Of a DNA stretch of 64,000 nucleotides, positions 33,119-44,638 are shown piece by piece. The notes under the pieces are model-generated. The model made no database searches. It saw nothing but the letters and a program-made list of their open reading frames with translations, and was not told the origin of the DNA. The DNA is taken from contig JBANDB010000003.1 in NCBI GenBank assembly GCA_037576215.1, positions 4,774,001-4,838,000 of the forward strand, read 5' to 3'. The first letter of the stretch is position 1, and every line of letters starts with the position of its first letter. Source of the DNA: Armillaria gallica (Eukaryota; Basidiomycota; Agaricomycetes; Agaricales; Physalacriaceae). The position numbers and the translations under genes are program-made.

Positions 33119-34520
33119 CTGTATCCTATTTCAGGAGTGTATAGATAAATGGATGATGAGGAGAGTGTAAGCGATGACCATCAAACAGCCGAATGGTGTG
33201 TTCAGCATCAATGATGAGCGTATGTGTTTGAAACAATGTTTGGGATGGGAAGACCTTTACTATGCTGTGTTATTCACGCGGTGAGATGATATCGGGATTC
33301 GGGAGACTCGCAGATACCCCATTCAGGGTTCAGTCGAAATGTGGAAGAGGAAGATATTTATTCTGGTCGATGTCCCTGAGAAGGAAACTAACCAGAGTCC
33401 GTACTACACAAATCAGTGCTACGGTACCGAACACTCTCTGGACCAAACTGATTCGGCTTAGCCCCCGTACATCTGGAAAATGCACCTTAGGTATATAGCC
33501 GTATATAGAGCCTGTAGTGCCTATAGTGCTAATAGCTAACCCCCTGGTATCCAGTGCCATATAGCACCACCCGCGCTATGGTAGCAATGGTCTATGGCGC
33601 TATGGGCGCTACAGCTTCGATGGCGTGATGCAATTTATTACACATCACGGAAATTTATTCTCAGGCACGGGGGCACCTCGTTAGAATAGATCGGTTGAGA
33701 AAGTTTGAAATTAAATAGTTGCAGGTTCAAGTTGCGAGAATCGATATGATGAGGAATGGGTCATTATATTCATAAGTATGTACATAGTATTACCGGTAGT
33801 TACTGTAGGATGGAGTAAATAGGATATGAATTACTACTAAGTACTCGACCCCAAGATTCCGTAGTTCAGGCAGCACTAGTATTTGACTGAGAGGAATCGG
33901 TACTTCAGAGACTCAAGAGTTGGGAGGAGGGTGTAAAAAAATTCTCTAAGTTGCGAATTCAAGCAGCGGTTTATATACAGTGAATGCTGTGTCAGGGCCG
34001 TTATTCTAGATCATGTCACTGTAATTGATTGCGAGCGGAACTACACCGTGCTATGGAACTATAGGACTATATAGCATTCTTTGTGCAATATATTACTTCA
34101 TAGAAAGCATGGGCTACATATCATTGCATAGCATGGCTCAGTCTATATCACTGGAGCTGGTCTATGGTGAGCAAAAGGCTTTTCCAGATGTAAGGTACGG
34201 CCTCTCAGAACTAGCTTCAGAGGTGTGAGAATTACATTAGTAAAGGAAGATTTGCTACACTACGTGCTGACACGGATGATATCATCCGCTGAATTCGAGG
34301 GGTGCCTCGCAGTGAACTGTAACAGCGGACAGCGACGAGGGCAAGTAAGGTCGTGGTAATGGTCGAGACCATTATGACATCGGAGTTTTCCGGAGCTAGG
34401 AGGAGCCACCAATCAAGTCCACAGAGAACTTTGAAAGACTTTGGCACGCCTGGTCGTGCGTTTGGAAATACCTACGAAACCACGACATATATACATTGAA
34501 CACAAACAGACAACCAACAT
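33119..34520. other. A+T-rich non-coding region
   Basis: No gene was recognised. Around 33490-33620 and 34050-34160 there are many CTATAG, GCTATGG and TATAGC words in both orientations, which suggests remains of a small inverted-repeat element, but no clean ends were found. Confidence 0.35.
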
Positions 34521-34529
34521 CTCCAGTAG

Positions 34530-34820
34530 TCCCAGCGCTGTAGCATACAGGACACCGTTGATATGACACATCCAGACTACATTCGTTGGACCCGGCGAGA
34601 TAATCAACATCTCCATGGTAGTCCCAGCGCTGTAGCATTCAGGACGCCTTTACATGGGATGGGATTCGAGAATCCACCAAACTCTTCAGGCTCGTCGTTA
34701 ACTCCCAGCACAAGAGCATATAGGAGGAACGTGCGAGCCAAACGTAATACACTGTCCCAGCGCTAGAGCGTACAGGACGCATCTTCCGGTTCTATACCCA
34801 GCACCAAGGCTTACAGGAGA
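34530..34820 (+). repeat. five irregularly spaced copies of a 24-bp motif
   Basis: Motif of the type CCCAGCGCTGTAGCATACAG at 34530, 34622, 34703, 34755 and 34796. Each translates to P-S-[AT]-x-A-[YF]-R-[TR] in one frame. Copies 2 and 3 lie in one open frame (34563-34766). The fourth copy is out of frame with the third. Whether this was a repeat-containing gene is unknown. Confidence 0.55.
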
Positions 34821-35408
34821 TTAGCCCCACCGTAAGTTGACGACACTGCACACAAGTTAAGAACTTGAGGGTCGCAGCGCGGTAACCCCTATTCCCCTTG
34901 GAGCGTCATCCAGTTGTTTTGCAAGCCATCCAGCGAAATGAGGGCTGCTTGAGCAACCTGCGACATCGCAAAGCCCGCTCCGATGAGATGGGAGTCTAAG
35001 AGAAGGAACGCGCGGAGTATCGACGGGATGGTGTCAGGAACGGCGGGTGATGGCGGTGGCACTGGTAAGGAAGACCTCTATCACTTCGCTCGTCGGTACG
35101 ATGTCCTCGGAAGGCTCCATATCTGCACATTTTGTCTTCCAGTTCCTTATTGGGACCTTGTGCCGGTAACAACAACAACAATAACAATAACAATGTATTG
35201 AGGCAGTGAAAGTCAAGATAAGTGGACTTCGGCTATTCGGCAAAGTGGGTATGTGTTTTATCTTGCGAGAAGGCGGCTTGTTGACTTTCAACGTACTAGA
35301 TGAAAACTCCATCCTCCCTCCTCCATTCTCACGTCGTATATATCGGAGGTCTGGCTATAGAAATGTTCACTACCAACCATCTCCCGATACTCCTTGAGCC
35401 TTCTAACG
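34821..35408. other. upstream region of zinc-finger gene C
   Basis: Contains an AAC/AAT-type microsatellite (about 35166-35194), directly after GGGACCTTGTGCCGGTAAC, a word also present at 38112 and 63958. No gene was recognised. Confidence 0.4.
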
Positions 35409-36604
35409 ATGGACTTCCAACCCCAGTCCATTGACACGAATCATTCGAGCATGGAACTACATCCTAGCAAGCCTACCGGTCCAATATCTAGATCCAGCAT
35501 GTCGAGTTCAGTGTTTCGTCCCCTTGGTCCCAATACGCGAACCTCCCGGCCGCACCCAGCACCTATCTTGGCTATTACGGGGGAAGCTACGTCGACTCGT
35601 TTTCTGTTTTCACGTGGTTCTGGCTTTATTACAAGGAGCCTATCAAGTCCTAGGTGCGCGATACTCTTTGTTGTTTCGTACCATCGTCTCATTAACTTTC
35701 TCGGCTCTCAGTCCTGCGACCACTAATGTGCAACCCGTTGAGCCGTCCAGTAATACCTTGTATGTTTAATTTCCCAATCATCCTAAGGTGGCACCGTTGA
35801 TTGGATTTGACAGCATTTCGGGTACGCTTCAATGGGATGATGGAAGACAAAGTTTCTATCGAGGCTCTCATGACGTGAGTCATCCGAGCATGGGACTGCA
35901 TCCCAGCCAGTTCACCGGTCCCGAATTTAGGTACGGTATGAATTTTCCTATTCCGTAACGGCGCGCTCAGTCCCTCGTCCCTCATCCCGACAGGCAAACC
36001 TCCCAGCCATGGATTGGACCTATGGTTCCTGTTTTAGCCAATACGGGGGAGACTACGTCGACTCAGGTTTTGTCTTTATATGGCTCTGGCTCTCCTACAG
36101 AGAGCTTATCCAGGTGGGTGATACGCTTTGTTATTCCATACCATTGTCTCATTTTTTTTCTCGGCTCTCAGTCTCACGGCCACCAATGTGCAGCCCGTTG
36201 AACCTTCCAGTGGTACCTCGTATGTTTAATCTCCTATCATCCAAAGGCGTCACCTTTGGTTGATTGGATTCGGCAGGACTCTACAAGTTATTGAGCTAGA
36301 GGACATTGAGGTCGCCTGCCTCTTGTGCCGGGTTAAGTTCATTGGTCATCAAGCGAGCAGTCACCTTCGTGAAAACCACTCCGACCTCGTGCGTAAGAAC
36401 GACAGGTCCGTATGCCCTTTGTGTACTACTGCTGGTACTACTACACCGGCCAAAGAGGTTACAAATTTCTGCCGGCATTTCCAGAAACACCATAAGGTTC
36501 TCCGATTCAAGTGTTCAAGGTGCTCCTATACAGCGCTCGAACGTTGGAACGTAGAGCGCCACGTCCAAAAGATGAGGGGGAAATCAAAATGTGTTAAAGA
36601 CTAA
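35409..36604 (+). CDS. modular zinc-finger protein, copy C
   Basis: Six exons: 35409-35653, 35712-35759, 35814-35930, 35994-36113, 36172-36219 and 36277-36604, giving about 301 aa, all in frame and all introns in phase 2. The N-terminus is MDFQPQSIDTNHSSMELHPS. Internal exons repeat a module: LHPSQFTGPEF, then RQTSQPWIGP, GETTSTQVLSLYGSGS, and a 48-nt exon ATNVQPVEPSS. The last exon holds three zinc-binding units: CLLC with HLRENH, CPLC with HFQKHH, and CSRCSYTALERWNVERH ending in a Cys. The linker is Ser/Thr/Pro-rich. This is a C2H2-like protein of unknown target. Two copies of the exon module are present. Confidence 0.7.
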
Positions 36605-37479
36605 AGTTGTCGACAGAGCGACAACAGAAGTCTTCGCGATGGTTTGGCGGAAACCTAATGCTAGCTAAAATCGTATTCTACGTTATGGATGTTTTTTTTA
36701 GTCACCGTGGCTCCTTATTTATGTATAAACAAAACGCTCGATTTGGAAAACTCCGCTTCCCACGTAGACTCTGGTGATTTCTTGCTTGCAACGAACGTCG
36801 GGTCAAAGAGACGGTTACGAGTCTACACCAAATGACGGCCCCCCTCTCCCGACCGCGACCGCCACTTAGATCATCGAAGGAGCTACCTTGGCCACACTGT
36901 TATCAGACGAAGCAGCTAGGATGCCGAGTGAGATACCGGAATGCACGAGAGGTTGCGCTCCTGTGCAACCTGCGGAATACGAGCTCACGGCGAAAGATGC
37001 TGTGAGGCTGCAGATGATCACATGTGAGGATGGATGCATGGCGGTTATGGCATGCCCAGCTACTCCTGGCTCCACCGAACGATGCTGGTCACGAATGGCC
37101 CATGTCGCCGCAGACATCGATGCACCAGGCACGGTCAAAACCTTTTGCAGGGCATTAGTAGTCCTAGTTGACATTACGCGAGGAGCTGGCGCTACCCATA
37201 GTATCTGCCTCGCATACCTCGGCGGTACAGCTTCGATATTGTGGTCGGCTATTGTTCATGTGGGCCGGAATCGCAACTGGTCGAATCGATGTCTTTGCCT
37301 ACTCACGCTGCGCAAGGGGTCGAGACCCTTCCCGGCCTGACATTAATGCGTCTGACGCTGATGCTTCTTCGTATCCCTGCAGCTGTTGACGGGCAGTGCT
37401 AAGTATAAAGCGCTCGGCCTTTACGTCTACTTCTCTGCTGGTACGAAGACTTGGACTACCTGCATTTTTTCAGGGAGCA
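36605..37479. other. spacer with repeat shared by other modules
   Basis: The part near 36700-36770 (GTATAAACAAAACGCTCGAT and flanks) resembles the spacers at 44240-44460, 54400-54500 and inverted at 58890-59050. An open frame at 36888-37340 has no recognisable domain. Confidence 0.4.
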
Positions 37480-38165
37480 TGAGTCATTCCTCTTCGACCT
37501 TTGGGTCGAGTTCATCGTGCGCCTCCTCTTCTGCCTCTCTTCCTTGTCCCGTTCTCGTTTCCTGTTCCCGGGTCCCCTGCATTGTCTTGATCCTGCTTCC
37601 GTGCATTGCGCATGCCGTCTCGTCCTGTTCGTTTTCATGGATCCGAACACTACATCCCTCATCCACAGGTACGTGCGTTATGTCCGACTCACACTTGTGT
37701 ATGGCTATGTGTGTTTCCTTACATCTTCGAGGGACCAACGGCGTGTTTATGTGTTCGTCTCTTTCATCGTCTTGGACATCCGTGTATCGCCGAGCGTGTA
37801 GTCCACGATTCCCCGTACAAACGTTTACATGGTCTGTATCTTTGTATCGACATACTGAGGGCATTCCAGTTATTTCGCGACTGAATGCTTCATATGCCCC
37901 GCTCTGGGTATCAAGCGCGATTATTGCCGGAAAATGCAGTTACGATTCCAGGTCCATACACTGCAGACTACGTTATCTATTGCTCATGGCCTTCCCGCTC
38001 TCAGGCTCAAGCTCGCTCAAGCATCATGGTCCGTTGTCTTCAATGTACCCCACGAAGAGTCTCTACTCCGCGCGCGCACTCAATAGTGCGGTATGAGCCT
38101 TCGTGGCCGTAGGGACCTTGTGCCGGTAACAACGCCTTATGACTTTGTCGAGTGTTGTGGTCTTG
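37480..38165 (-). repeat. duplicated segment also present at 63515-64000
   Basis: Very similar to the last ~490 bp of the window over 37680-38165. At 63.4 kb the same segment continues into the C-terminus of an F-box-type protein, so on the minus strand this may be a decayed F-box/LRR gene. The longest open frames on either strand are not convincing as genes. Confidence 0.5.
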
Positions 38166-38458
38166 AATCATCTGGTCTGCTTCACATTAGATTCACCTAA
38201 AGGTATACTTGTCTCTTGACAATTTGAAACCATATCCCACCTCACTCCTCTCCCAAAAATATTCAGTCCCACGTTGGTGTCGCCCATAAAGAAACCAAAT
38301 GAATTTTTCAGCTAGCTCCCTTGTATGTAGTAGGAATTGACAACATGGAACAGAATACAGAGTTTTATCATGTGAGCGAACGGAAAGAAGGAATATAATG
38401 GATCTAGTAGTTACGGAACGATGTATCAAAGAGAAGGACGGGTAAATCGCGTTCCCGA

Positions 38459-39364
38459 TTACAATCCGACGGGGCAGAGTAAAGCGTGGTATAATCGTAT
38501 CTCTTCCTCCGTCAACTTGCAGTACGACTCTACTCCTACCTCGATGCCCATTTCACGCAACATCACCGCCAGTCGAAGCCCCGAATGGATATGGACCGCG
38601 ATATGCACACGGCGCGGGGAAGAGAGACGCAAGTTTGTCTCCCACCAGTCGACGGCATGCTGATCGGGAAGATCGATGGACAGCTGGACGAGGTTGCCCA
38701 GGTCGAGCAGCCCGCCTGGGTGGCAGTTGCGCAACACGAGTTGTTGGAGGTCGTCGGCGGCGTCGAGGATGACACGGACATCGTTGGCTGAAGCATTAAC
38801 GAGCTCGAGTCGGCGGGCACTTTTGGCGAGACCGATAACCCAGCGAGCACTGCCCTTGAGCTCGACGCGCACACAGTCTATCTTCGGGAATTCCCTTGGC
38901 TCTTTCCAGCACCTAAACTGCATGTAGCAGTCGACGTGGAGGGTGGTGAGACGCGGGAAGCGGGCGAGAAAGGCGTAGAGGAGGGCGGGGTCGCGGATGA
39001 AGATGGATGTGCCGGTGAGGGATATCGTGTGCACGTCCCTCAGCGAGTCGAGGAACGGGTCCGAGGCGTACAGGATGTCGGTGAAGGAGGCGTGCTCGAC
39101 GTTGGGCAGCTCAATCAGGACACCGACATGCCCGCTGAGGCATATCGACCGGATACACGCCCTGGGAACGCCCTCTAGCTTTCTCCGCGAGCTAACATCG
39201 ACGTGCCTGAACAGATGGGTGCGTGTTCTGGGTAGAAAGGAGCGCGAGACTTGGGAGCAAGAGACGAGGTCAGGCTTGTCGAGATGGTCGATGATTTCAT
39301 CGACGAGTTCTTGTGCGAGTCGATCCATGGCCTGGTCGTGCGAGGAAGCTGCTGTTTTATACAT
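38459..39364 (-). CDS. F-box protein, copy 1 of family beside MFS gene
   Basis: One uninterrupted exon, 301 aa. The F-box lies near the N-terminus (MDRLAQELVDEIIDHLDKPD, then SCSQVSRSFLPRTRTHLFRH); the rest is a leucine-rich region that ends LYHALLCPVGL. The start could be the ATG of MDRLAQ, 12 residues further in. Only about 12 nt separate the stop of the MFS gene at 39377 from this start, so both may once have shared a transcript. Copy 2 at 44639 is ~90% identical, also intact; copy 3 at 54645 is broken. F-box proteins act as substrate adaptors of SCF ubiquitin ligases. Confidence 0.72.
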   Translation of the reverse strand: MYKTAASSHDQAMDRLAQELVDEIIDHLDKPDLVSCSQVSRSFLPRTRTHLFRHVDVSSRRKLEGVPRACIRSICLSGHVGVLIELPNVEHASFTDILYASDPFLDSLRDVHTISLTGTSIFIRDPALLYAFLARFPRLTTLHVDCYMQFRCWKEPREFPKIDCVRVELKGSARWVIGLAKSARRLELVNASANDVRVILDAADDLQQLVLRNCHPGGLLDLGNLVQLSIDLPDQHAVDWWETNLRLSSPRRVHIAVHIHSGLRLAVMLREMGIEVGVESYCKLTEEEIRLYHALLCPVGL

Positions 39365-39376
39365 CAAATGGGGCTA

Positions 39377-40396
39377 CTAATACAAATAACGGAAGCCTCT
39401 TCGTCTCTCCATGGCCTGCTCGAACGATATTCCCTCCAGTCGAGCTGCTTCTTCCACCCGATTCGCATCAATCTTCAGGGTGTCTTCCTTGTCAAGTCTC
39501 TGATTCTCCCTTACGAGACTCTGTCTGATGCCTACAGAGAGCACCGTACTGAATACGAGCGCAGCAAGCGAAATAGCCATCGACTGGTGGTATTCGGGTC
39601 CCCAATCTGCTTTCCACATGTATGATCCCATCCTATGATAATGTCAGAACTCGTCGGCTGCACAAAGGATTGGCACGCACAGATTACCCAAGTTTCCACT
39701 CCCGCTTACTATACCGATAGCAGCAGCGCGCTTTGCTGGTGGACGGACGACGACGTTGGAGACCCACACAAGTGTCATTGCGAAGCCTGCATCTCATTAG
39801 CGCCACATTTCCCATACGCCACGTCTACGCACCTGTGTAGCCACACGTCATAAGGAACAGCGACACATACCGCGCGCCGGTGTGCATCATCGACAGTCCC
39901 ATGATGAACCCGACAATCACGCCCCACCACCACCCAGATATGTGGAAGAACTGCTCCCTAGTCCTGTCTGCATGCCGCGCATTCAAGCAACACACTATCG
40001 CGGAAAATACCCACGACAGTCTGCGAACAGTCAGTAGCAGCCTTTCGATGTATACCAGAGGAGACTCGTGCGCAGAGCAACAACGAAACCGTCGTCGAGA
40101 ATCCCAGTGTTTCGTCAACTTGCTCATCGTCAGTCGTATACGACAGTGGGATAGTACACGCACGTCGGGAAAAAGTTGATAAAACTCAGTCCAAGCAGCT
40201 GTGCCGTGTTCATGATCGAAAAGACGTATATCAGGGAGTCCTTGAGCGCCAGCTTTAGTCCATGCAGCGGGATATTCTCTTTATTATCCTTATCCGCTTC
40301 GCCGGCGTCTTCTGCAATCCGGGCTTGCGCGAGTCGTTGTTCTTGCGCGGACATCCAGCGTGTGTCTAAGTCTCCCTGGGCCATATCCAACGGCAC
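39377..40396 (-). pseudogene. MFS transporter (Dal5/allantoate-permease type), 5'-truncated
   Basis: The C-terminal half of an anion:cation symporter type MFS protein is seen in pieces: MSAQEQRLAQARIAEDAGEA, SLIYVFSIMNTAQLLGLSFI, HISGWWWGVIVGFIMGLSMM, ARYVSLFLMTCGYTG, MAISLAALVFSTVLSVGIRQ and the end RRRGFRYLY. The N-terminal half is absent upstream of about 40400, where unrelated sequence begins. Frame breaks are present near 40070 and 39640. Intact members import organic anions such as allantoate or nicotinate. Its stop lies just before the F-box gene. Confidence 0.72.
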
Positions 40397-40752
40397 CCGA
40401 CCCTTCAGTTCCTTGTGCTCGTTCTAGCCTCTTGCACGCACACGGCATCTCAAGCATTTCTGGTACGACATTCTTCACCGCATAGGCGTAGCAACTTGTC
40501 CCGGAAGATCTTTCTTCCGAATCAGGAAAAACTCTCGGAAATGCAATTCTGGCACCCGGTTGTGGCCGACTGGCATCCAATTGGTAATCATCTGAAACTT
40601 GCCATCCGATTGCATCGTCTTAACGAGATTGCTTCGCACTCCCATCTAATTCCAACGAATTCTACTTATTGTAAGCCGCTAACATGCGACATCTCATTCT
40701 GTTCTCATAATCTGTCAGATATCTCATTTCTATCCTTATTTCTATCATTATT

Positions 40753-41765
40753 GTGACATTAGAAGTCAGCCATGCCTCTAGTAAATCAGAATTCACCTGT
40801 GTCGCTGGCTGCGAAAAAGCCTTTCATACTCAGGCCCACTATGCGCGGCATTACTGCACCTGCCCTATTCGCTTATCCAAGACATCAAAGGCAACATCGG
40901 GTCTCAGGAGCACGTCTTTCGATTCAAGTGAACCGGAAAGTGGCAGGAAGGTTGCAGCCCAAAAATCGTTCGGATGGCTTAGAGAAGGCGGCAATAAGCT
41001 CTTCAACAAACAGCAAAGGAAGAATGGTGATATTAGCGCGAGAGGCAGCCAATCATCAGGGCGGACCCATGACATTCCTCTAGGTCAAAGCTTGAGAGCC
41101 AGCGGGAACTCGGTATGTGCCCCTAACTATCTTTCTTCCCCTGCACCGCTAATCGGTCGGTGATTAGCTCTCTGATTCTCGCAATATTACCATTGGATGA
41201 AGAAAGGTAGCGACAAGAAAACAAAGGGCGAGCGGAAGAGGCTCCAGGACATCTTGACCGCACCCACCTTTCGAACAGAAGATTTGGTTGGGGTGAATTT
41301 CGACAGCATTGACAAAAAGATAGCGGAGGATGTTCAGTCTCCTTGGGGTGGAAACGGCTGGACTACCTCATCTGTGACGGTCAAGGTGCCTACCGGAACG
41401 AAGCAGACAAAGTCGGTCAAAAAACAAAAGGCAAGAGCAGCACAAGCAGCTCGCCGACATGACGATGTAGACGCCCACGCAGATCGCGTCGCGATACACA
41501 AATTCATTGTCTCCGATATCCACCATCGCTCTCTCCTGCACATACTGAAGTCTGCGATTGAAGATGGAGATGCCAAGGACTTCCATTGACATTCTTTTGA
41601 TGAGTATTGGCAACCTCCCACGCCTGGGTCTCCCCAGGAACGCGGTTATAGCGAGCTTTACACCTCCAAGTGTTTCCGGGACACCGAGTAAGATCTCCTC
41701 TCATCGGCACCTAAGGAAGGCTGTGATCTTCCTCGTGTTATCATCGCGTTCATGATTTGGTCAGA
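40753..41765 (+). mobile_element. Plavaka-type transposon remnant (N-terminal transposase part)
   Basis: A first frame (40753-41163) has a zinc-finger-like start FTCVAGCEKAFHTQAHYARH, then SFDSSEPESGRK and AAQKSFGWLREG. A second (41197-41589 and on) has FRTEDLVGVNFDSIDKKIAE and, after a TGA at 41587-41589, HSFDEYWQPPTPGSPQERGY; further on DLPRVIIAFMIWSDATHIA. These are the typical N-terminal blocks of Plavaka-class transposases of mushrooms. The catalytic part and both ends are missing, so the element is dead. Confidence 0.68.
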
Positions 41766-42104
41766 CGCAACTCACATTGCGTAGTTTAGCTAATCTGTCA
41801 GCAGAGAGGGTCAATTATAGCTGCGACTCCGACACTTACCACATTCAATTCAAGCTTTTCCTAGAAGGAGGAAGTATGTGTGGCTTGTGCTATTTGTATC
41901 AAGCCTATCATCGCAGTTTTTTCTACACACTTAGCCTGCCGCTTGTCCCCCTGAATGAATGTCAACGATCATCTGCCGTGCCTAAGGTAGGTGTTCTCCC
42001 GCTCAATCGGTGCCCCCTTCTTATACCTATTGCACAATAGTGTTGATGATCTGACCATGGACATTAAGAAGTCAGATCCATTGATGGCCCACTGCCGCAG
42101 TGGC

Positions 42105-42324
42105 CATACGATGCTATCCGGCCTTCTGGTCCTAAATTGGTGGCCTGGCACCGCAAAATCTCGTCGGTCCTCATTTAGATCGTGCTGGTGTGTAGCTTTC
42201 TTTCGCCGAATGTGCATACGATGCTATCCAGCTTTCTGGTCCTACATTGGTGGCCTGGCATCTGAAAATTTCGTCGGTCCTCATTTAGATCGTGCTGGTG
42301 TGTAGCTTTCTTTCGCCGAATGTG
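42105..42324. repeat. 110-bp direct tandem duplication
   Basis: The unit at 42105-42214 (starting CATACGATGCTATCC) is repeated at 42215-42324 with about 5-7 differences. No coding role was recognised. Confidence 0.75.
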
Positions 42325-42559
42325 CACGCGTTGCAACGCGCCGAGTACCCCGTGCCAACTAATATCTTGATTCCTGACGTCTCACGCTGCAGTCCCGATT
42401 CCTGCGATCGTAACTCTGCGCGGCGATCTAAATGACTTTCTAGCTTTCACTTGAATCCTCCCTCCTCCTCCCTCCTCAATTCTCATATCTTATAACTCGG
42501 TGGTCTGGCTATAGCAATGTTCACTGCCAACCATCCCCCGATACTCCTTGAGCGTTCTC

Positions 42560-44162
42560 ATGGACTTCCAACCCCCGTCCGTTGACACGAGCATGGAACT
42601 ACATCCCAGCCAGCTCACCAGTCCAGAATCTAGGTCCAGTATGACGAGATCAGTCCCTCGTCCCCTTGGTACGAAAACCTCCCAGCCGCACCGAGGACCT
42701 ATTTTCGCTATTACGGGAGAAGCTACGTCAATTCGTTTTCTGTCTTCACGTAGCGCTGGCTCTACTACAGGGAGCCTATCAGGTCCTAGGTGCGCGATGC
42801 TCTTTGTTGTTCCATACCATCGTCTCATTATTCTTCTCGGCTCTCAGTCCCGCGACCACCAATGTGCAACCCGTTGAGCCGTCCAGTGATACCTTGTATG
42901 TTTAATTTCTCAATCATCCCAAGGTGCCACCGTTGATTGGATTTGACAGCGTTTCGGATATGCTTCAATGGGCCGAGAAGCAGCAGAGCATTACCTCTGG
43001 CAGACAAAGTTTCTATCGAGGCTCTCATGACGCGAATTATCCGAGCATGGGATTGCATCCCAGCCAGTTCACTGGTCCTGAATTTGGGTACGGTATGAAT
43101 TTTCCTACTCCGTACGGCGCGTTCACTCCCTCGTCCCTGGCCCCAACAGGCAAACCTCTCAGTCGTGGATTGGACCTACGGTTCCTATTTTAGCCGCTGC
43201 GGGGGAGGCTACGTCGACTCATTTTTTGTCTTTATGTGGCTCCGGCTATACTACAGAACAATCTACAGAGAGCATATCTAGGTGCGTGATATCCTTTGTT
43301 TTTCTCTACAGTTGTCTAATTTTTTCTCAGTTCTCAGTCCCACGACCACCAACGTGTGCAACCCGTTGACCCGTCCAGCGGTATTCAATGGGTCGAGAAG
43401 CAGCAGAGCTTTGATTCTGGCAGACAAAATTCCTATCGCTCTCATGATGCGAATCATTCGAGCATGAAACTGCATCCCAGTCAGTCCAGCAGTCGCGAAG
43501 TTAGGTACGGTATGGATTTTCCTATTGCGTAACGGCAAGCTCAGTCCCTCGTCTCCCTGGCCCCAATAGGCAAACCTCCCAGCCGGTCCCAGACATTACG
43601 ATTGGACCTACGGCTTCTATGCCTTTATCTGGCTCTGGGACGACTGGTGATATTACTACAGAAAGCCCATCAAGTCCTAGGTGCGTGATACACTTTGTTT
43701 TTCCATACAGTTGTCAATTTTTTCTCTCGGCTCTCAGTCTCATGATTACCACTGTACAACCCGTTGAGCCGTCCAGTCATACCTCGTATGTTTAATTTCC
43801 CGATCATCCCAAGGCGTCACCGTTGATTGGTTGAATTTGGCAGGACTCTACAAGTTATTGAGTTGGAGGACGTTGAGGTCACTTGCCTCTTGTGCGGGGG
43901 TGCGTTCCTTGGTTATCAAGCGAGCCGTCACCTTCGTGAAATCCACCCCGCCCTGGTGCGCAAGAATGACAGGTCCTTATGCCCGTTGTGTACTACTACT
44001 ACGCCGGCCAAAGAGGTTACGAATTTCTGCCGGCATTTCCAGAAACATCACAAGGTTCTCCGATTCAAGTGTTCAAAGTGCTCCTATACAGCGCTCGAAC
44101 GTTGGAATGTCGAGCGCCACGTCCAAAAGATGAGGGGGAAATTAATGTGTGTTAAAGACTAA
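42560..44162 (+). CDS. modular zinc-finger protein, copy D
   Basis: Eight exons: 42560-42789, 42848-42895, 42950-43087, 43150-43281, 43331-43504, 43570-43680, 43738-43785 and 43844-44162, giving about 399 aa with all introns in phase 2. It has one more linker module than copy C. Exon 5 (174 nt) is a fusion of the 48-nt exon and the next exon, so one intron was lost there. A 2-nt insertion in it is compensated only if the upstream of two AG acceptors (43329-43330, not 43336-43337) is used. The zinc-binding exon is close to copy C: CLLCGGAFLG with HLREIH, CPLC with HFQKHH, CSKCSYTALERWNVERH. Confidence 0.68.
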
Positions 44163-44638
44163 CGTTGCCGGCAGAGCAAGGACAGCAATGGTTTGGTGGA
44201 GGCCTAACACTAGCTAACATCGTATTCTGCTAGGTATAATTATGTAAATACTCAATTAAAAACTTACCGTAATAATAAGGATGTCTGTTTGTTTTATTAG
44301 TCGTCGTTGCGGCTCCTTAACAGAAACGTGACAACGACAACGAGCAGGAGGGCGGGAGGAGCGAGCGCAGTATCGGTGGCAGGCAGTGCATGCTGAGTTA
44401 GGCGGCCTAAACAAAACGCGGGCCCGGTTCGGAAAACCCCAAACCAAAAGGCTACGTTTTTTTTCCTTCTTCCAGCCAGGTCTCTGTCGCCGCGGGGCCT
44501 TTGTATGTATCTGCTATTGACAATATGGAACAGAATACAGAGTTTTATCATGTCAGCGAACGGAAAGAAGGGGTATAATGAATGTAGTAGCTATGGAACG
44601 ATGCATCAAAGAGAAGGACGGGTAAATCGCGTTCCCGA
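44163..44638. repeat. spacer repeat between zinc-finger and F-box genes
   Basis: A spacer with the signature GGAGGGCGGGAGGAGCGAGC and TGCATGCTGAGTTAGGCG, related to 54390-54500 and, inverted, 58890-59060. It may be a short dispersed element that took part in the duplications. No gene. Confidence 0.5.

Noticed and set aside
36888..37340. 150-codon frame with many Cys and Ala residues
   Set aside because: No recognisable domain, no intron support and no sister copy in the other modules.
37386..38096. 236-codon plus-strand frame rich in Ser and Cys
   Set aside because: The segment is duplicated at 63.5-64.0 kb, where the frame is not kept intact, and the composition is not protein-like; the minus strand looks like decayed F-box sequence.
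38585..39380. Plus-strand frames opposite F-box copy 1, also seen opposite copy 2
   Set aside because: They are preserved only because the F-box frames on the minus strand are; their composition is typical of antisense frames.
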